Source of the DNA: Furfurilactobacillus curtus
Lineage (GTDB): Bacteria; Bacillota; Bacilli; Lactobacillales; Lactobacillaceae
Reading direction: 5' to 3'
Assembly: GCF_045862785.1 (NCBI RefSeq)
Contig: NZ_BQXO01000003.1
Span: forward strand, 256,277-320,276
Length of the DNA: 64,000 nt
Shown here: positions 9,186 through 17,638 of the stretch, in pieces
Layout of the letters: the number at the start of each line of letters is the position of its first letter
How positions within the stretch are numbered: the stretch's first letter is position 1
Notes under the pieces: model-generated
Told to the model about the DNA's origin: nothing
The model's database searches: none
What the model saw: the letters and a program-made list of their open reading frames with translations, nothing else
Made by a program: the position numbers and the translations under genes

Positions 9186-9533
9186 CTACCTTTCTCGGTG
9201 GTCGTGGACGTCGTGTTCTTCAGCATGAATCTCTTTACGACCCCGAGGCCGTGGAGAGTCCTTAGGTCGATTTTGCCCACTAAATAAATCGCCAAATAAG
9301 TTAAAGACGCTAGCATCACTCGTACGTTGATCACTTGGCATCCACCAAAGTAAAACGCCGTAAAGAACAACCGCTAGCAAGGTTATTAGTCCATGTGGAG
9401 GTAAAAATAAAGCTAGCAGCAAGTAGCCAATCCGTAAAATGGTTGGATTGATATGAAGAAAGCGACCCAAACCGCCGAAGACACCACCGATCCACCGATC
9501 AGTTGCTGACTTTGTTAATTTTTCTCGCGCCAC
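9186..9533 (-). CDS. PspC domain protein (phage-shock/envelope-stress family)
   Basis: 115 aa. The PspC domain spans residues 3-65, with DRWIGGVFGGLGRFLHINPTILR followed by two hydrophobic segments and WWMPSD. A charged, proline- and histidine-rich cytosolic tail follows. PspC proteins sense or transmit membrane stress. I prefer the GTG at 9533 because GAGG lies 8 nt upstream; a GTG at 9542 overlaps that site. It heads the pspC-holin-hprK-lgt-gpsA-galU run and has its own candidate promoter. Confidence 0.85.
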   Translation of the reverse strand: MAREKLTKSATDRWIGGVFGGLGRFLHINPTILRIGYLLLALFLPPHGLITLLAVVLYGVLLWWMPSDQRTSDASVFNLFGDLFSGQNRPKDSPRPRGRKEIHAEEHDVHDHRER

Positions 9534-9574
9534 GTTAATCACCTCAATGTTTCCTCATAAATTTGAATGTCCTA

Positions 9575-9604
9575 ATTTTATCGCATTAAAAGTCATCTGA
9601 CCAA
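9575..9604 (-). promoter_or_regulatory. Candidate promoter of the pspC-hprK operon
   Basis: TTGGTC (9604-9599), 18-bp spacer, TAAAAT (9580-9575) on the minus strand. The dispersed element R2a begins 15 bp upstream of the -35. Confidence 0.5.
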
Positions 9605-9618
9605 TTTTTCAAAACTAG

Positions 9619-9733
9619 AGCGTGAGCCATCACGGGTGAAGACAAGCACCAACGGGAAATCATGAGCGGGCGTTCTTGGCCCGAGCAGGGTTTCTGGTTG
9701 GGCCCAGGTTTCCGTGATGACAAGCGCGTTTTG
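9619..9733. repeat. Dispersed palindromic element, copy R2a
   Basis: First of two tandem copies. Inner arms CCAACGGGAAA and TTTCTGGTTGG differ from R2b (CCAACGGACAA and TTGTTGGTTGG) in a way that keeps most pairing, which suggests selection or common descent as a folded structure. Apex stem CGGGC with GCCCG. Confidence 0.75.
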
Positions 9734-9736
9734 ACC

Positions 9737-9853
9737 AGAATGTGAACCAGACCCGCGTGATCCCGAACGCCAACGGACAAGATCACTCGGGTGGTTTTCA
9801 CCCAGTTATGGTTGTTGGTTGGGCACTAGGATCAGGTCTGGCGAACGTGTTTT
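9737..9853. repeat. Dispersed palindromic element, copy R2b
   Basis: Second tandem copy, with outer arms GTGAACCAGACC and GGTCTGGCG, inner arms CCAACGGACAA and TTGTTGGTTGG and apex CGGGTG with CACCC. Similarity to copy R4 seems to continue another 30 bp (9854-9884), so the real element may be nearer 145 bp. The rest of the gap to phoU (9885-9996) shows nothing recognisable. Confidence 0.75.
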
Positions 9854-9996
9854 AACAAGGTATGCGTCCTACATAAAGTCCACGACTCACCCATCTAAAT
9901 CGTCTCACATCGGCATCAAACTTAATATGGGCTCCTGATCAAATTATCAAATATTTTAATTGAACGAAAAGAAGCCTACAAGCCTGGCGATATTTA

Positions 9997-10033
9997 ATAA
10001 AAAGCCACCGCCAAAATTAATGGTCGGTAGCTT
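9997..10033 (-). terminator. phoU / pst operon terminator
   Basis: Minus-strand stem AAGCTACCGACC with GGCGGTGGCTT (two mismatches) followed by TTTTTATT, 37 bp after the phoU stop. Confidence 0.75.
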
Positions 10034-10069
10034 GTTAGTTTACAGATTGTTAAATTTGATCAAAATCGA

Positions 10070-10756
10070 TTACTCGTCGGTTGGTGTGTCAGTTGTATTA
10101 CGCGGATTTAATTCTACGATCTTTCCGGTTTGTAAATAGACAATCCATTCACAAATATTGGTCACGTAATCACCAATCCGTTTCAAAAATTGAGCGACAG
10201 CCATGTAATCTGTACTACCCACAACTACTTCAGGATCCTGTCGCATTTGATCGATACTCTCTCGATAAATCAATTGGTAATAATCGCCAGCTCTAGCATC
10301 CACTAAGGCAATTTGTCGAGCCCGCTGATCGTCATCTTTCACATAAGCATCTAAAACATCAGCGACCATTTGCTGAACAATCCGGCCCATTTCAGAAATA
10401 TGTTGTTCAATGACAGCCACGCGTTTATTGCCTTTCACTCGAATCGTTGATTGAGCAACACTACGCGCATAATCACCCATTCGTTCTAAATCTGATACAG
10501 CTTTCAAAATGGTGACAATCTCCCGTAGATCTGTTGTCACAGGTTGATATAACGCAATCATTTCAAACGATTTTTTTTCTAAGCTAACCTCTCGATCATT
10601 AATCTGATGATCATTATCGATGACAGCTTGAGCAACGGTGCGATCGTGGTTAACAAACGCCGTTACTGCCTTTCCAATCGCTTCTGAAACTAACATCCCT
10701 AACTCTGTAAACCCAGTGTCTAGATCATTTAGTTCATCATCAAATAGTCGTCTCAT
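10070..10756 (-). CDS. phoU: Phosphate transport regulator PhoU
   Basis: 228-aa two-bundle helical protein that couples the PstSCAB transporter to the PhoR kinase and damps phosphate uptake. Both PhoU repeats are visible: residues about 1-110 with SLEKKSFEMIALYQPVTTDLREIV and ERMGDYA, and about 115-215 with YMAVAQFLKRIGDYVTNICEWIVYL. The E/D..RxxD metal-binding motifs are kept. It is the last gene of the pst operon, about 40 bp after pstB. Confidence 0.96.
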   Translation of the reverse strand: MRRLFDDELNDLDTGFTELGMLVSEAIGKAVTAFVNHDRTVAQAVIDNDHQINDREVSLEKKSFEMIALYQPVTTDLREIVTILKAVSDLERMGDYARSVAQSTIRVKGNKRVAVIEQHISEMGRIVQQMVADVLDAYVKDDDQRARQIALVDARAGDYYQLIYRESIDQMRQDPEVVVGSTDYMAVAQFLKRIGDYVTNICEWIVYLQTGKIVELNPRNTTDTPTDE

Positions 10757-10796
10757 CGTTTTTGCACCTCTATCCCCTTATTTAGGGGGTTCCGCC

Positions 10797-11555
10797 TTAA
10801 CCAAACCGCCCTGAAATATAATCTTGAGTCTCCTGTCGCGCTGGTTCCATAAACATCGTTTTTGTGTCGTTAACCTCAATGAGTTCACCTTGTAAAAAGA
10901 AGGCGGTGCGGTCTGCAATCCGTGACGCTTGCTGCAGGTTATGCGTCACCATGATGATTGTGTAGTCATACCTTAACTTTAATAAAGTTTCTTCGATCAC
11001 GTGGCTTGAAACCGGATCTAACGCACTGGTCGGTTCGTCCAGTAGAAGGACATCCGGAGAAACGGCTAAGACCCGCGCAATACAAATTCGCTGTTGTTGC
11101 CCACCGGAAAGTGCCAACGCGTTCTTGTGGAGATCATCTTTAACTTCATCCCAGATGGCCGCTTGTTTAAGACTATTTTCCACGGCTTCATCCAAAACCT
11201 GTTTGTCACGCACGCCCGCTAAGCGTAACCCATAAACCACATTTTCATAAATCGAAAAGGGAAACGGATTGGGTTGTTGAAAGACCATACCAACTTGTTT
11301 TCGGAGCGCCACAATATCTTCCCCGGGCGCATAAATATTTTGATCTTTAAAAAGGACATTGCCGGTAATCGTCACCCCATCGATGAGGTCATTCATTCGA
11401 TTCAAACTACGTAAAAAAGTCGACTTACCACAACCTGACGGACCAATTAGAGCCGAAATGCCCTTTTCTTGAAAAGACAAATTAATTCCCTTTAGTGCCT
11501 CTTTTTGCCCATAAAATAAATGTAAATTATCAGTCTCAATGATGGGTGTTGCCAT
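10797..11555 (-). CDS. pstB: Phosphate ABC transporter ATPase PstB (second copy)
   Basis: 252-aa cytoplasmic ATPase driving phosphate import. Walker A GPSGCGKS, Q-loop FQQPNPFP, signature LSGGQQQR, Walker B VLLLDEPTSALDP and the switch histidine in VTHNLQQ are all present. Two adjacent pstB genes are common in lactobacilli. This copy lies 50 bp after the first and 40 bp before phoU. Confidence 0.97.
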   Translation of the reverse strand: MATPIIETDNLHLFYGQKEALKGINLSFQEKGISALIGPSGCGKSTFLRSLNRMNDLIDGVTITGNVLFKDQNIYAPGEDIVALRKQVGMVFQQPNPFPFSIYENVVYGLRLAGVRDKQVLDEAVENSLKQAAIWDEVKDDLHKNALALSGGQQQRICIARVLAVSPDVLLLDEPTSALDPVSSHVIEETLLKLRYDYTIIMVTHNLQQASRIADRTAFFLQGELIEVNDTKTMFMEPARQETQDYISGRFG

Positions 11556-11605
11556 GTCATTCTCCTCTCATGACCACCTGCAATTTCAATCAAGTCAGTT
11601 ACAAC

Positions 11606-12427
11606 TTAGCCAAAGTTACCGGAAATATAGTCGTTAGTGATGGCAACCTTAGGGCGGGTGAAGATTTTACGCGCTTCATCATATTCCAATACCTTGCCTA
11701 GATGAAAGAAAGCAGTGAAGTCGCTAATTCTGGCGGCTTGTTGCATGTTATGCGTGACGATAATAATCGTATAGTGTTCTTTTAATTTCAGTAACGTATC
11801 TTCAATCTGTGAGGTCGCCACGGGATCTAACGCACTTGCCGGTTCGTCTAGCAATAAAATGTCCGGTTTCATCGCAACTGCGCGAGCAATACACAAACGC
11901 TGTTGTTGCCCGCCCGATAAAGCAAGGGCGCTCTTATGCAACTCATCTTTGACTTGATCCCACATCGCGGCTTGCCGTAAGGACGTTTCGACAATTTCAT
12001 CAAGTTGATGACGATCTCGTAAGCCACGTTGCTTTAATGCAAACGTGATGTTGTCGTAGATCGACTTAGCAAATGGATTTGGTCGTTGAAACACCATCCC
12101 AATGTGCCGCCGCATCTCGTACACATCAATTTGATTACTATTAATGTCTAAGCCACGATACATAATTTGTCCGTCAACCCGGGCAACACCATCGTTCATC
12201 CGGTTAAGCGATCGCAAAAAAGTTGATTTCCCTGAACCTGACGCGCCAATTAAGGCTGTGATTTTGTAGCGTTCAAACTGTAGATCGCCCTCGCTGAGTG
12301 CTTCATTGTCACCATAATAAACATGTAAATTGTGTGTTGAGAGTGCGATTTCATGTTGTTGCTCATCAAATTGAAAAATGTTTCGCTCAGGTGCTTGCGT
12401 TGTAGATGCTGATGGTTCGGTCATCAT
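11606..12427 (-). CDS. pstB: Phosphate ABC transporter ATPase PstB (first copy)
   Basis: 273-aa paralogue of the following pstB with a roughly 30-residue N-terminal extension. Walker A GASGSGKS, FQRPNPFAKS, LSGGQQQR and LLLDEPASALDP are intact. The start at 12427 is chosen because AGGAGG lies 8 nt upstream; an ATG at 12433 is too close to it. The two ATPases may form a heterodimer or be alternatives; sequence alone does not decide. Confidence 0.96.
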   Translation of the reverse strand: MMTEPSASTTQAPERNIFQFDEQQHEIALSTHNLHVYYGDNEALSEGDLQFERYKITALIGASGSGKSTFLRSLNRMNDGVARVDGQIMYRGLDINSNQIDVYEMRRHIGMVFQRPNPFAKSIYDNITFALKQRGLRDRHQLDEIVETSLRQAAMWDQVKDELHKSALALSGGQQQRLCIARAVAMKPDILLLDEPASALDPVATSQIEDTLLKLKEHYTIIIVTHNMQQAARISDFTAFFHLGKVLEYDEARKIFTRPKVAITNDYISGNFG

Positions 12428-12445
12428 AACCATTTCCTCCTCGTA

Positions 12446-13333
12446 TCAATCCGCCGCCGTTAAGTGTCGATAGACGCGTTGGCCCACCCAACGAGCTAAA
12501 ACATTGAATAGTAGCACTGCCAACACTAGAACCGCTGAAGAGCCGGCTGAAACAGCGCTGGCATCTGGCATGATGCCTTCTGAGTTAATTTTCCAGATAT
12601 GAACGGCTAACGTTTCGGCAGGACGCATTGGGTTCAATGGACTGGCGATGTTAAATGGATTCCAATCCGCAAAATTTAAAGCTGGCGCTGATTGGCCAGA
12701 TGTATAAATCAAAGCGGCAGCTTCACCAAAAACGCGACCTGCGCTCAAGATAACACCAGTTAAAATACTGGGTACCGCTACGGGCAAAATGATGTGAGTT
12801 ACCGTTTCCCATCGCGATAGCCCTAATGCTAATCCCGCCTCTCGCTGCAAGTTGGGAATTGCTGCCAAGGAGCCTTCGATACTGCGAGTCAGCAGTGGTA
12901 AGTTGAAGAATGTTAGCGCTAAAGCACCAGAAAGAATTGAAAAGCCCATTTTGAACCGAACGACGAAGAGTAAGAAGCCAAATAAACCAACGACCACGGA
13001 TGGCAGCGAACTCAAAATTTCGATTGCGGAGCGAATCAATGTCGTCACCCAATTTTTCTGCGCATATTCATTCAAATAAATGCCTGCGCCTAATGCGATT
13101 GGAAATGAGATGAGCATCGCTAAGATGAGTAAATAAAATGAGTTAAAGAGCTGAATGCCAATGCCCCCGCCAGCACTAAAAGCTTTGGCCGGTGTCGTGA
13201 GAAATTGCCAAGTGAGTTTGGGAAAACCGGCTAATAGAATATAGCCCAGTAAGAAAATCAAGATAAGGATCACAGTTCCCGCAATACCATAAAAAATGCC
13301 AGTGGCCACTTTATCTGCTGTCTTTGCATTCAT
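12446..13333 (-). CDS. pstA: Phosphate ABC transporter permease PstA
   Basis: 295-aa integral membrane protein with six hydrophobic segments and the ABC permease EAA-type loop (REAGLALGLSRWETVTHIILPVAVPSILTG). It pairs with PstC to form the phosphate channel. Its ATG overlaps the pstC stop in a TAATG junction, so translation is coupled. Confidence 0.97.
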   Translation of the reverse strand: MNAKTADKVATGIFYGIAGTVILILIFLLGYILLAGFPKLTWQFLTTPAKAFSAGGGIGIQLFNSFYLLILAMLISFPIALGAGIYLNEYAQKNWVTTLIRSAIEILSSLPSVVVGLFGFLLFVVRFKMGFSILSGALALTFFNLPLLTRSIEGSLAAIPNLQREAGLALGLSRWETVTHIILPVAVPSILTGVILSAGRVFGEAAALIYTSGQSAPALNFADWNPFNIASPLNPMRPAETLAVHIWKINSEGIMPDASAVSAGSSAVLVLAVLLFNVLARWVGQRVYRHLTAAD

Positions 13334-14250
13334 TAGCGAAGTGCCCCTTTCCGACCAATCAAACGGATAACAACGTTAAAGACCAGTGACATAACGAGTA
13401 AGACCAAAGCCAGTGACCACAAGGCGTTGTTTTGCAAACTACCCATTACTGTATTACCAATTCCTTCCGTCAGCACAGACGTTAATGTCGATGACGGTGA
13501 AACAAGGTTATGTGGCAATAACGTTGCATTCCCAACAACCATTTGAACTGCCAGCGCCTCACCGAAAGCTCTCGCCATGCCAAAGACAATTGCCGTTAAG
13601 ATCCCCGGCGTGGCTGCCCGTAAAACGACCTTGTAAATCGTTTGCCAACGGGTCGCACCTAGCGCCAATGACGCTTCACGATAGTAACGAGGGACTGATT
13701 TTAACGTATCTGCAGTCATTGAGGTTACTGTTGGGAGAATCATGACAAATAAGACAAATGTTCCCGATAGAATACCAAAACCACTGCCACCAAATGTGTG
13801 ACGGACAAACGGAACAACCACACTTAAGCCGATAAATCCATAAACCACTGATGGAATGCCAACCAACAATTCAGTGACTGGTTGGAGAATCTTGGCGCCA
13901 TTTTTCGGTGCAATCTCATTCATGAATACAGCCGTTCCGATTGCAAATGGGGTGGCAACGACGGCTGATAATAGCGTGATTAAAAATGAGCCAACAATCA
14001 TCGGTAACGCACCAACTTGGGGTTTTCCGTGAACCGAGACCGATGGATCCCATGTTTTTCCAGTTAAAAAGTCCCATGGGTTAACATGATTTTCAAAAAA
14101 AGTTGCTAACCCCTTGGCCGCCACGAACCAGAAAATGGCAACCACCACCACCAGAATTAACAATAAAGCTAAAAAGCTAATCACTCGCCCGCGGCGTTCG
14201 GTTCGTGTCGCTTGAGAAGTCTGTTGTAAGGCTGTTTTGATTTTATCCAT
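13333..14250 (-). CDS. pstC: Phosphate ABC transporter permease PstC
   Basis: 305-aa membrane protein with a cytoplasmic N-terminus, one segment near residues 25-48, then five more. The permease loop REASLALGATRWQTIYKVVLRAATPGILT is typical. It follows pstS by 21 bp and overlaps pstA by one base. Confidence 0.97.
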   Translation of the reverse strand: MDKIKTALQQTSQATRTERRGRVISFLALLLILVVVVAIFWFVAAKGLATFFENHVNPWDFLTGKTWDPSVSVHGKPQVGALPMIVGSFLITLLSAVVATPFAIGTAVFMNEIAPKNGAKILQPVTELLVGIPSVVYGFIGLSVVVPFVRHTFGGSGFGILSGTFVLFVMILPTVTSMTADTLKSVPRYYREASLALGATRWQTIYKVVLRAATPGILTAIVFGMARAFGEALAVQMVVGNATLLPHNLVSPSSTLTSVLTEGIGNTVMGSLQNNALWSLALVLLVMSLVFNVVIRLIGRKGALR

Positions 14251-14271
14251 TTCACTCTTACCCCTTATTTG

Positions 14272-15147
14272 TCAGCGAACCGGTGTCACTTCACCACTAA
14301 CACTGCGTTTGATTTGCATCTGAGACATACTAATGTACCCTAGTTGCTGAACCAGCGTGGTTTGAATCCGCGGTGATTGGATATAGTTGAGGAAGGATTT
14401 AGTCACACCGGTGGGTTGCCCTTTTGTGTACATATGTTCATAAGACCACACTGGCCATTTACCAGTGGTGACATTGCGATTGGTTGGGCTAACACCATTT
14501 AAAGCGACCTTCTTCACTGATTTATCTGCGTAGGAAAAAGCAACATAACTAATGGCGCCTGGCGTAGAACTGACAATCGAGCGAACCATTCCCGACGAAT
14601 CTTGGGCCTGCGCCGTTTTAACCTGATGCCCAGCCAAGGCCCAACGTTCAAACGTCGCCCGTGTTCCAGAACCTTGCGCTCGGTTAATGATGGTAATAGG
14701 AACGTTGGTACCACCAAGTTGGCGCCAATTCGTATAGGTACCATCAAAAATTCGTTGCAGTTGCGTCGTTGTCAAATTAGTCACACCAACCTTAGGATTA
14801 ATAATTGGCACGATCCCCACCACCGCGACACGGTGATCGACGAGTTGTTTTGACTGAATCCCGCTTTGTTCTTCCGCAAAGACATCAGAATTCCCAATGG
14901 CTACTGCACCGGACTGAATCTGACTCAGTCCTGTTCCCGAGCCACCACCTTGGACATTGATAAATACGCCTAAGTGATCGCCTGCATATTGTTCACCGGC
15001 GGCTTCGACTAATGGTTGTAACGCGGTCGAACCAACGACGGTAATTGAACCGTCGCGCATGGCGCGCTGGCGTGTCTGGTAGCCGGCGGTTAAAAGTCCT
15101 GCAATGCCAACGACTAACACAACCAGCCAAAACTGTCGTTTATTCAT
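14272..15147 (-). CDS. pstS: Phosphate-binding protein PstS without lipobox
   Basis: 291-aa phosphate-binding protein of the Pst importer. The phosphate-binding segments VGSTALQPLVEAAG, GGGSGTGLSQIQSGAVAIGNSD and NRAQGSGTRATFERW are clear. The N-terminus is MNKRQ plus a hydrophobic stretch ending LLTAGYQ. The cysteine expected there is absent, and the whole protein has no cysteine, so it should be held by an uncleaved signal anchor or released rather than lipidated. The second PstS (25117-26007) has a proper lipobox. It heads the pst operon behind a Pho box. Confidence 0.95.
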   Translation of the reverse strand: MNKRQFWLVVLVVGIAGLLTAGYQTRQRAMRDGSITVVGSTALQPLVEAAGEQYAGDHLGVFINVQGGGSGTGLSQIQSGAVAIGNSDVFAEEQSGIQSKQLVDHRVAVVGIVPIINPKVGVTNLTTTQLQRIFDGTYTNWRQLGGTNVPITIINRAQGSGTRATFERWALAGHQVKTAQAQDSSGMVRSIVSSTPGAISYVAFSYADKSVKKVALNGVSPTNRNVTTGKWPVWSYEHMYTKGQPTGVTKSFLNYIQSPRIQTTLVQQLGYISMSQMQIKRSVSGEVTPVR

Positions 15148-15235
15148 AGTACCCTCCTGAAATCAATGCGGAAATGAACACGTTTGGCGCCAACGTATTG
15201 CTCCCCATCAACTCTAACTAAGTCTAGCGGGCCAA

Positions 15236-15274
15236 TGTAAAGAAGCTAAGGACGTTATGTAAAGGTTTTGTAAA
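15236..15274 (-). promoter_or_regulatory. Pho box of the pst operon
   Basis: On the minus strand TTTACA, TTTACA, TCCTTA and TTTACA follow each other at an exact 11-bp period (15274-15269, 15263-15258, 15252-15247, 15241-15236). This is the direct-repeat layout bound by Gram-positive PhoP. A possible -10 (TAGACT) follows about 10 bp after the last repeat. phoP and phoR lie directly upstream. Confidence 0.85.
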
Positions 15275-15278
15275 TATG

Positions 15279-15332
15279 AAAAAGCGTCTGGGCTAGCTTT
15301 GTCATTTCTGACTAAATGCTAGCGCAAACGCT
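15279..15332 (-). terminator. phoPR terminator
   Basis: Minus-strand stem GCGTTTG...GCTAGC with GCTAGC...CAGACGC followed by TTTTTC, between the phoR stop and the pst Pho box. It separates the phoPR and pst transcripts. Confidence 0.75.
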
Positions 15333-15350
15333 AAAATCACTGGGAAATTA

Positions 15351-16730
15351 TTACTTAATTTTTTCTGGAAATTGAACCGTCATGGTTGTCCCCGCCTCAG
15401 GTCGGCTACTAACGACGATGTGCCCACCTAATAACTCTGTCAACTCTTTGACAATTGCTAGCCCCAGCCCTGTACCAGGAATTCGTTGTTTATTGCGTGA
15501 AGGATCTCCTCGATAAAAACGTTCAAAAATTCGCTCTTGTTGCTCAACAGTCATTCCTTGACCGGTGTCAGTAACGGTCAGCTGCCAGCCAGTTGGCGTT
15601 GCCGTGGCATTAATGGTAATCTGGCCAGCATCATGATTATACTTAATCGCGTTTGACAGCAAGTTGTTTGCAATCTGATCAAATTTAGCCGCATCAGTTT
15701 GAACTTTGAACTGTGGCGAAATGGCATTCACCACAGTTAATGAACGGCGGCGAATCGATTGACTTTGTAACTGGATCTGTTGATCAATCAACGTCTTAAT
15801 GTCAACTTTTGTCATGACCAATGCTCGTTTGGTTGGGTTCTGCAATCGTGAAACAGACAAAACATCCTCGATCAATAGCATCAGCTGATGTGCTTGATCA
15901 TTAATGATTGTCAAAAACTCGCGACGTTTTTGTGGATCCATATCCGCCCCAGCTAATAAAGTCTCTGAAAAGCCCGTGATTGCAGTTAACGGGGTTTTTA
16001 ATTCATGAGAAGCATTCGCCACAAAATCAACCTGCATCTGCTCAATCCGTGCAACCTCGGTTAAATCATAAAGCAGAACCAACACTTGTGGATGATAGGG
16101 TCGCGGTTCTGTAAAAATCGTTGAAACCTCTAACGTTCGTTTGGTGGCCGGTAATGTGAGGGTTAAAGTCTGGCGACGATTAGCTTGCTCTCGTAACGCC
16201 GCCTCAATTTGGGCAGTTAAATCAAATTGTTTAATATCTTGCGTATACAAATGTGGTAATGGCAATTGCTCGGTTTCAAGTAATTGGACGGCCATTGGAT
16301 TCATTAACTGAGTTTGCCGACGTCGATCAATGACCATTACCCCCACCGGTAGATATTTCAATAAATTATCTAGTTCATTTTCTTGACGCTGAAAGACATG
16401 ACTTTGATGACGCAACGCTTCCGCAGCCATATTGATTGCTTGGCCCAAATCTGCATAGGCATGATCGGCGGGCAGTAGGATACGATGCGTTTGGTCCGGC
16501 GCGGTTAGTTTCATAACTTGGGTTGTTAGGTCATGTACGACGTGTTCTTGGGCAGCCACTAATCGCCAAATAATCCCCAATTCAATTAACATGGCTCCGA
16601 TAACCAGGCCGGCGATCACCCAGCCACGTTGACTGGACTGCCCATCATTAATGGTGGCCAATAAACTTGCCAGCAAGATAAAGTTCATCAGTCCGGCAAT
16701 TACCAATAATCGTAATTTAAACGTTCGCAT
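15351..16730 (-). CDS. phoR: Phosphate-sensing histidine kinase PhoR
   Basis: 459-aa sensor kinase. Two membrane segments (residues about 8-27 and 36-56) enclose only a short external loop, so the signal probably comes from the Pst-PhoU complex and not from an outside ligand. A PAS-like region follows (about 118-155), then HisKA with phospho-acceptor His242 in NASHELKTP and a HATPase domain with NLLSNAIKYN, DTGQGM and GTGLGLAIVKEL. It begins 3 bp after phoP and shares its transcript. Confidence 0.94.
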   Translation of the reverse strand: MRTFKLRLLVIAGLMNFILLASLLATINDGQSSQRGWVIAGLVIGAMLIELGIIWRLVAAQEHVVHDLTTQVMKLTAPDQTHRILLPADHAYADLGQAINMAAEALRHQSHVFQRQENELDNLLKYLPVGVMVIDRRRQTQLMNPMAVQLLETEQLPLPHLYTQDIKQFDLTAQIEAALREQANRRQTLTLTLPATKRTLEVSTIFTEPRPYHPQVLVLLYDLTEVARIEQMQVDFVANASHELKTPLTAITGFSETLLAGADMDPQKRREFLTIINDQAHQLMLLIEDVLSVSRLQNPTKRALVMTKVDIKTLIDQQIQLQSQSIRRRSLTVVNAISPQFKVQTDAAKFDQIANNLLSNAIKYNHDAGQITINATATPTGWQLTVTDTGQGMTVEQQERIFERFYRGDPSRNKQRIPGTGLGLAIVKELTELLGGHIVVSSRPEAGTTMTVQFPEKIK

Positions 16731-16733
16731 GAT

Positions 16734-17426
16734 TTAATCTCCAAATTGATACCCAAAGCCCCGCACCGTTTTTAAATATCGCGGGTGCTTAGGATCGGCT
16801 TCAATTTTCTCACGCAGATGACTGATATGCATGTCTACCATCCGCGTGTCGCCAGCGTAGTCAAATCCCCACACGCCGTTTAACAAAGTTTCCCGATCTA
16901 AGACACGGCCTTGCCGATGGATTAAATAATCTAATAATTCAAATTCTTTTGGCGTTAAAACAATTGATTCACCAGATCGTGTAACCCGCAAGCGATCTTC
17001 ATCAACCGACAAATCTCCGATTGTGATTTTCCGAACGAGTTGCTGTTCTGTTGGTGTAACACGTTCACTGCGTCGCGTAACGGCCTTAATCCGCGCCAAG
17101 ATCTCTCGCGGCGAAAATGGTTTGGTGACATAATCATCGGCTCCAATTTCCAGTCCAAAAACGCGATCAAATTCTTCTCCTTTGGCTGTGACAATAATAA
17201 TAGGTGTGTCATTACCCGCCTGTCGCGCGCGCTTGGTGACTTCCATACCATCTAACTCAGGGAGCATTAAATCGAGCAACACACAAAAATATGCGTTGGC
17301 GGTGATTTTAGTTAAGGCATCCGCTCCTGTGGCGGCAGTATCAACTGCATAACCTGCCTGTTCCAAGTTATATTGCAGCAACGTCACAATACTTGGTTCA
17401 TCATCAACCACTAAAATTCGTTTCAT
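16734..17426 (-). CDS. phoP: Phosphate response regulator PhoP (OmpR family)
   Basis: 230-aa DNA-binding response regulator. The receiver domain has the acidic pair D8-D9, phospho-acceptor Asp52 in LLDLMLPELDG and Lys in VTAKGEE. The C-terminal winged helix has LTPKEFELLDYLIHRQGRVLDRE. The start at 17426 follows GAGAGGATC; the longer frame to 17519 runs through the promoter. Predicted to bind the two 11-bp-period Pho boxes at 15236-15274 and 26079-26128. Confidence 0.95.
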   Translation of the reverse strand: MKRILVVDDEPSIVTLLQYNLEQAGYAVDTAATGADALTKITANAYFCVLLDLMLPELDGMEVTKRARQAGNDTPIIIVTAKGEEFDRVFGLEIGADDYVTKPFSPREILARIKAVTRRSERVTPTEQQLVRKITIGDLSVDEDRLRVTRSGESIVLTPKEFELLDYLIHRQGRVLDRETLLNGVWGFDYAGDTRMVDMHISHLREKIEADPKHPRYLKTVRGFGYQFGD

Positions 17427-17469
17427 GCTTTGATCCTCTCTTATTGGTGCCATGCGTGCTTCTGCAGAG

Positions 17470-17498
17470 AGTATAGCAATAAACTCAGAGTGGAACCA
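17470..17498 (-). promoter_or_regulatory. Candidate phoPR promoter
   Basis: TATACT (17475-17470) with TGGTTC 17 bp upstream (17498-17493) on the minus strand. The -35 overlaps the decayed dispersed element R3. No Pho box is seen here, so phoPR is probably not strongly autoregulated by this route. Confidence 0.45.
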
Positions 17499-17530
17499 GC
17501 CTGGGATGATCCTGAGCATTAACGGGTCAA
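17488..17530. repeat. Decayed half copy of the dispersed element (R3)
   Basis: GTGGAACCAG and, 10 bp on, GATCCTGAGCATTAACGG match R1 (4778-4893) at 17 of 18 bases in the second block. The right half and the palindrome are missing. Confidence 0.55.
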
Positions 17531-17587
17531 CAAAAAGCGTTTAGGACAAAGCTAAAATCTAAATATCACTTCCAACCTAAATCGTCA

Positions 17588-17624
17588 AAAATACGGGATC
17601 ACAAGTCAAGTGACTCGTGTCCCG
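17588..17624 (-). terminator. prfB terminator
   Basis: Minus-strand CGGGACACGAGTCA pairs with TGACTTGTGATCCCG (one bulge) and is followed by TATTTTTG. It starts 15 bp after the prfB stop. Confidence 0.8.
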
Positions 17625-17638
17625 CTCTCTCAATCAAG

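Noticed and set aside
9586..9801. 71-codon minus-strand reading frame
   Set aside because: It lies inside the tandem palindromic elements and has no ribosome site; the reading is a by-product of the repeat.
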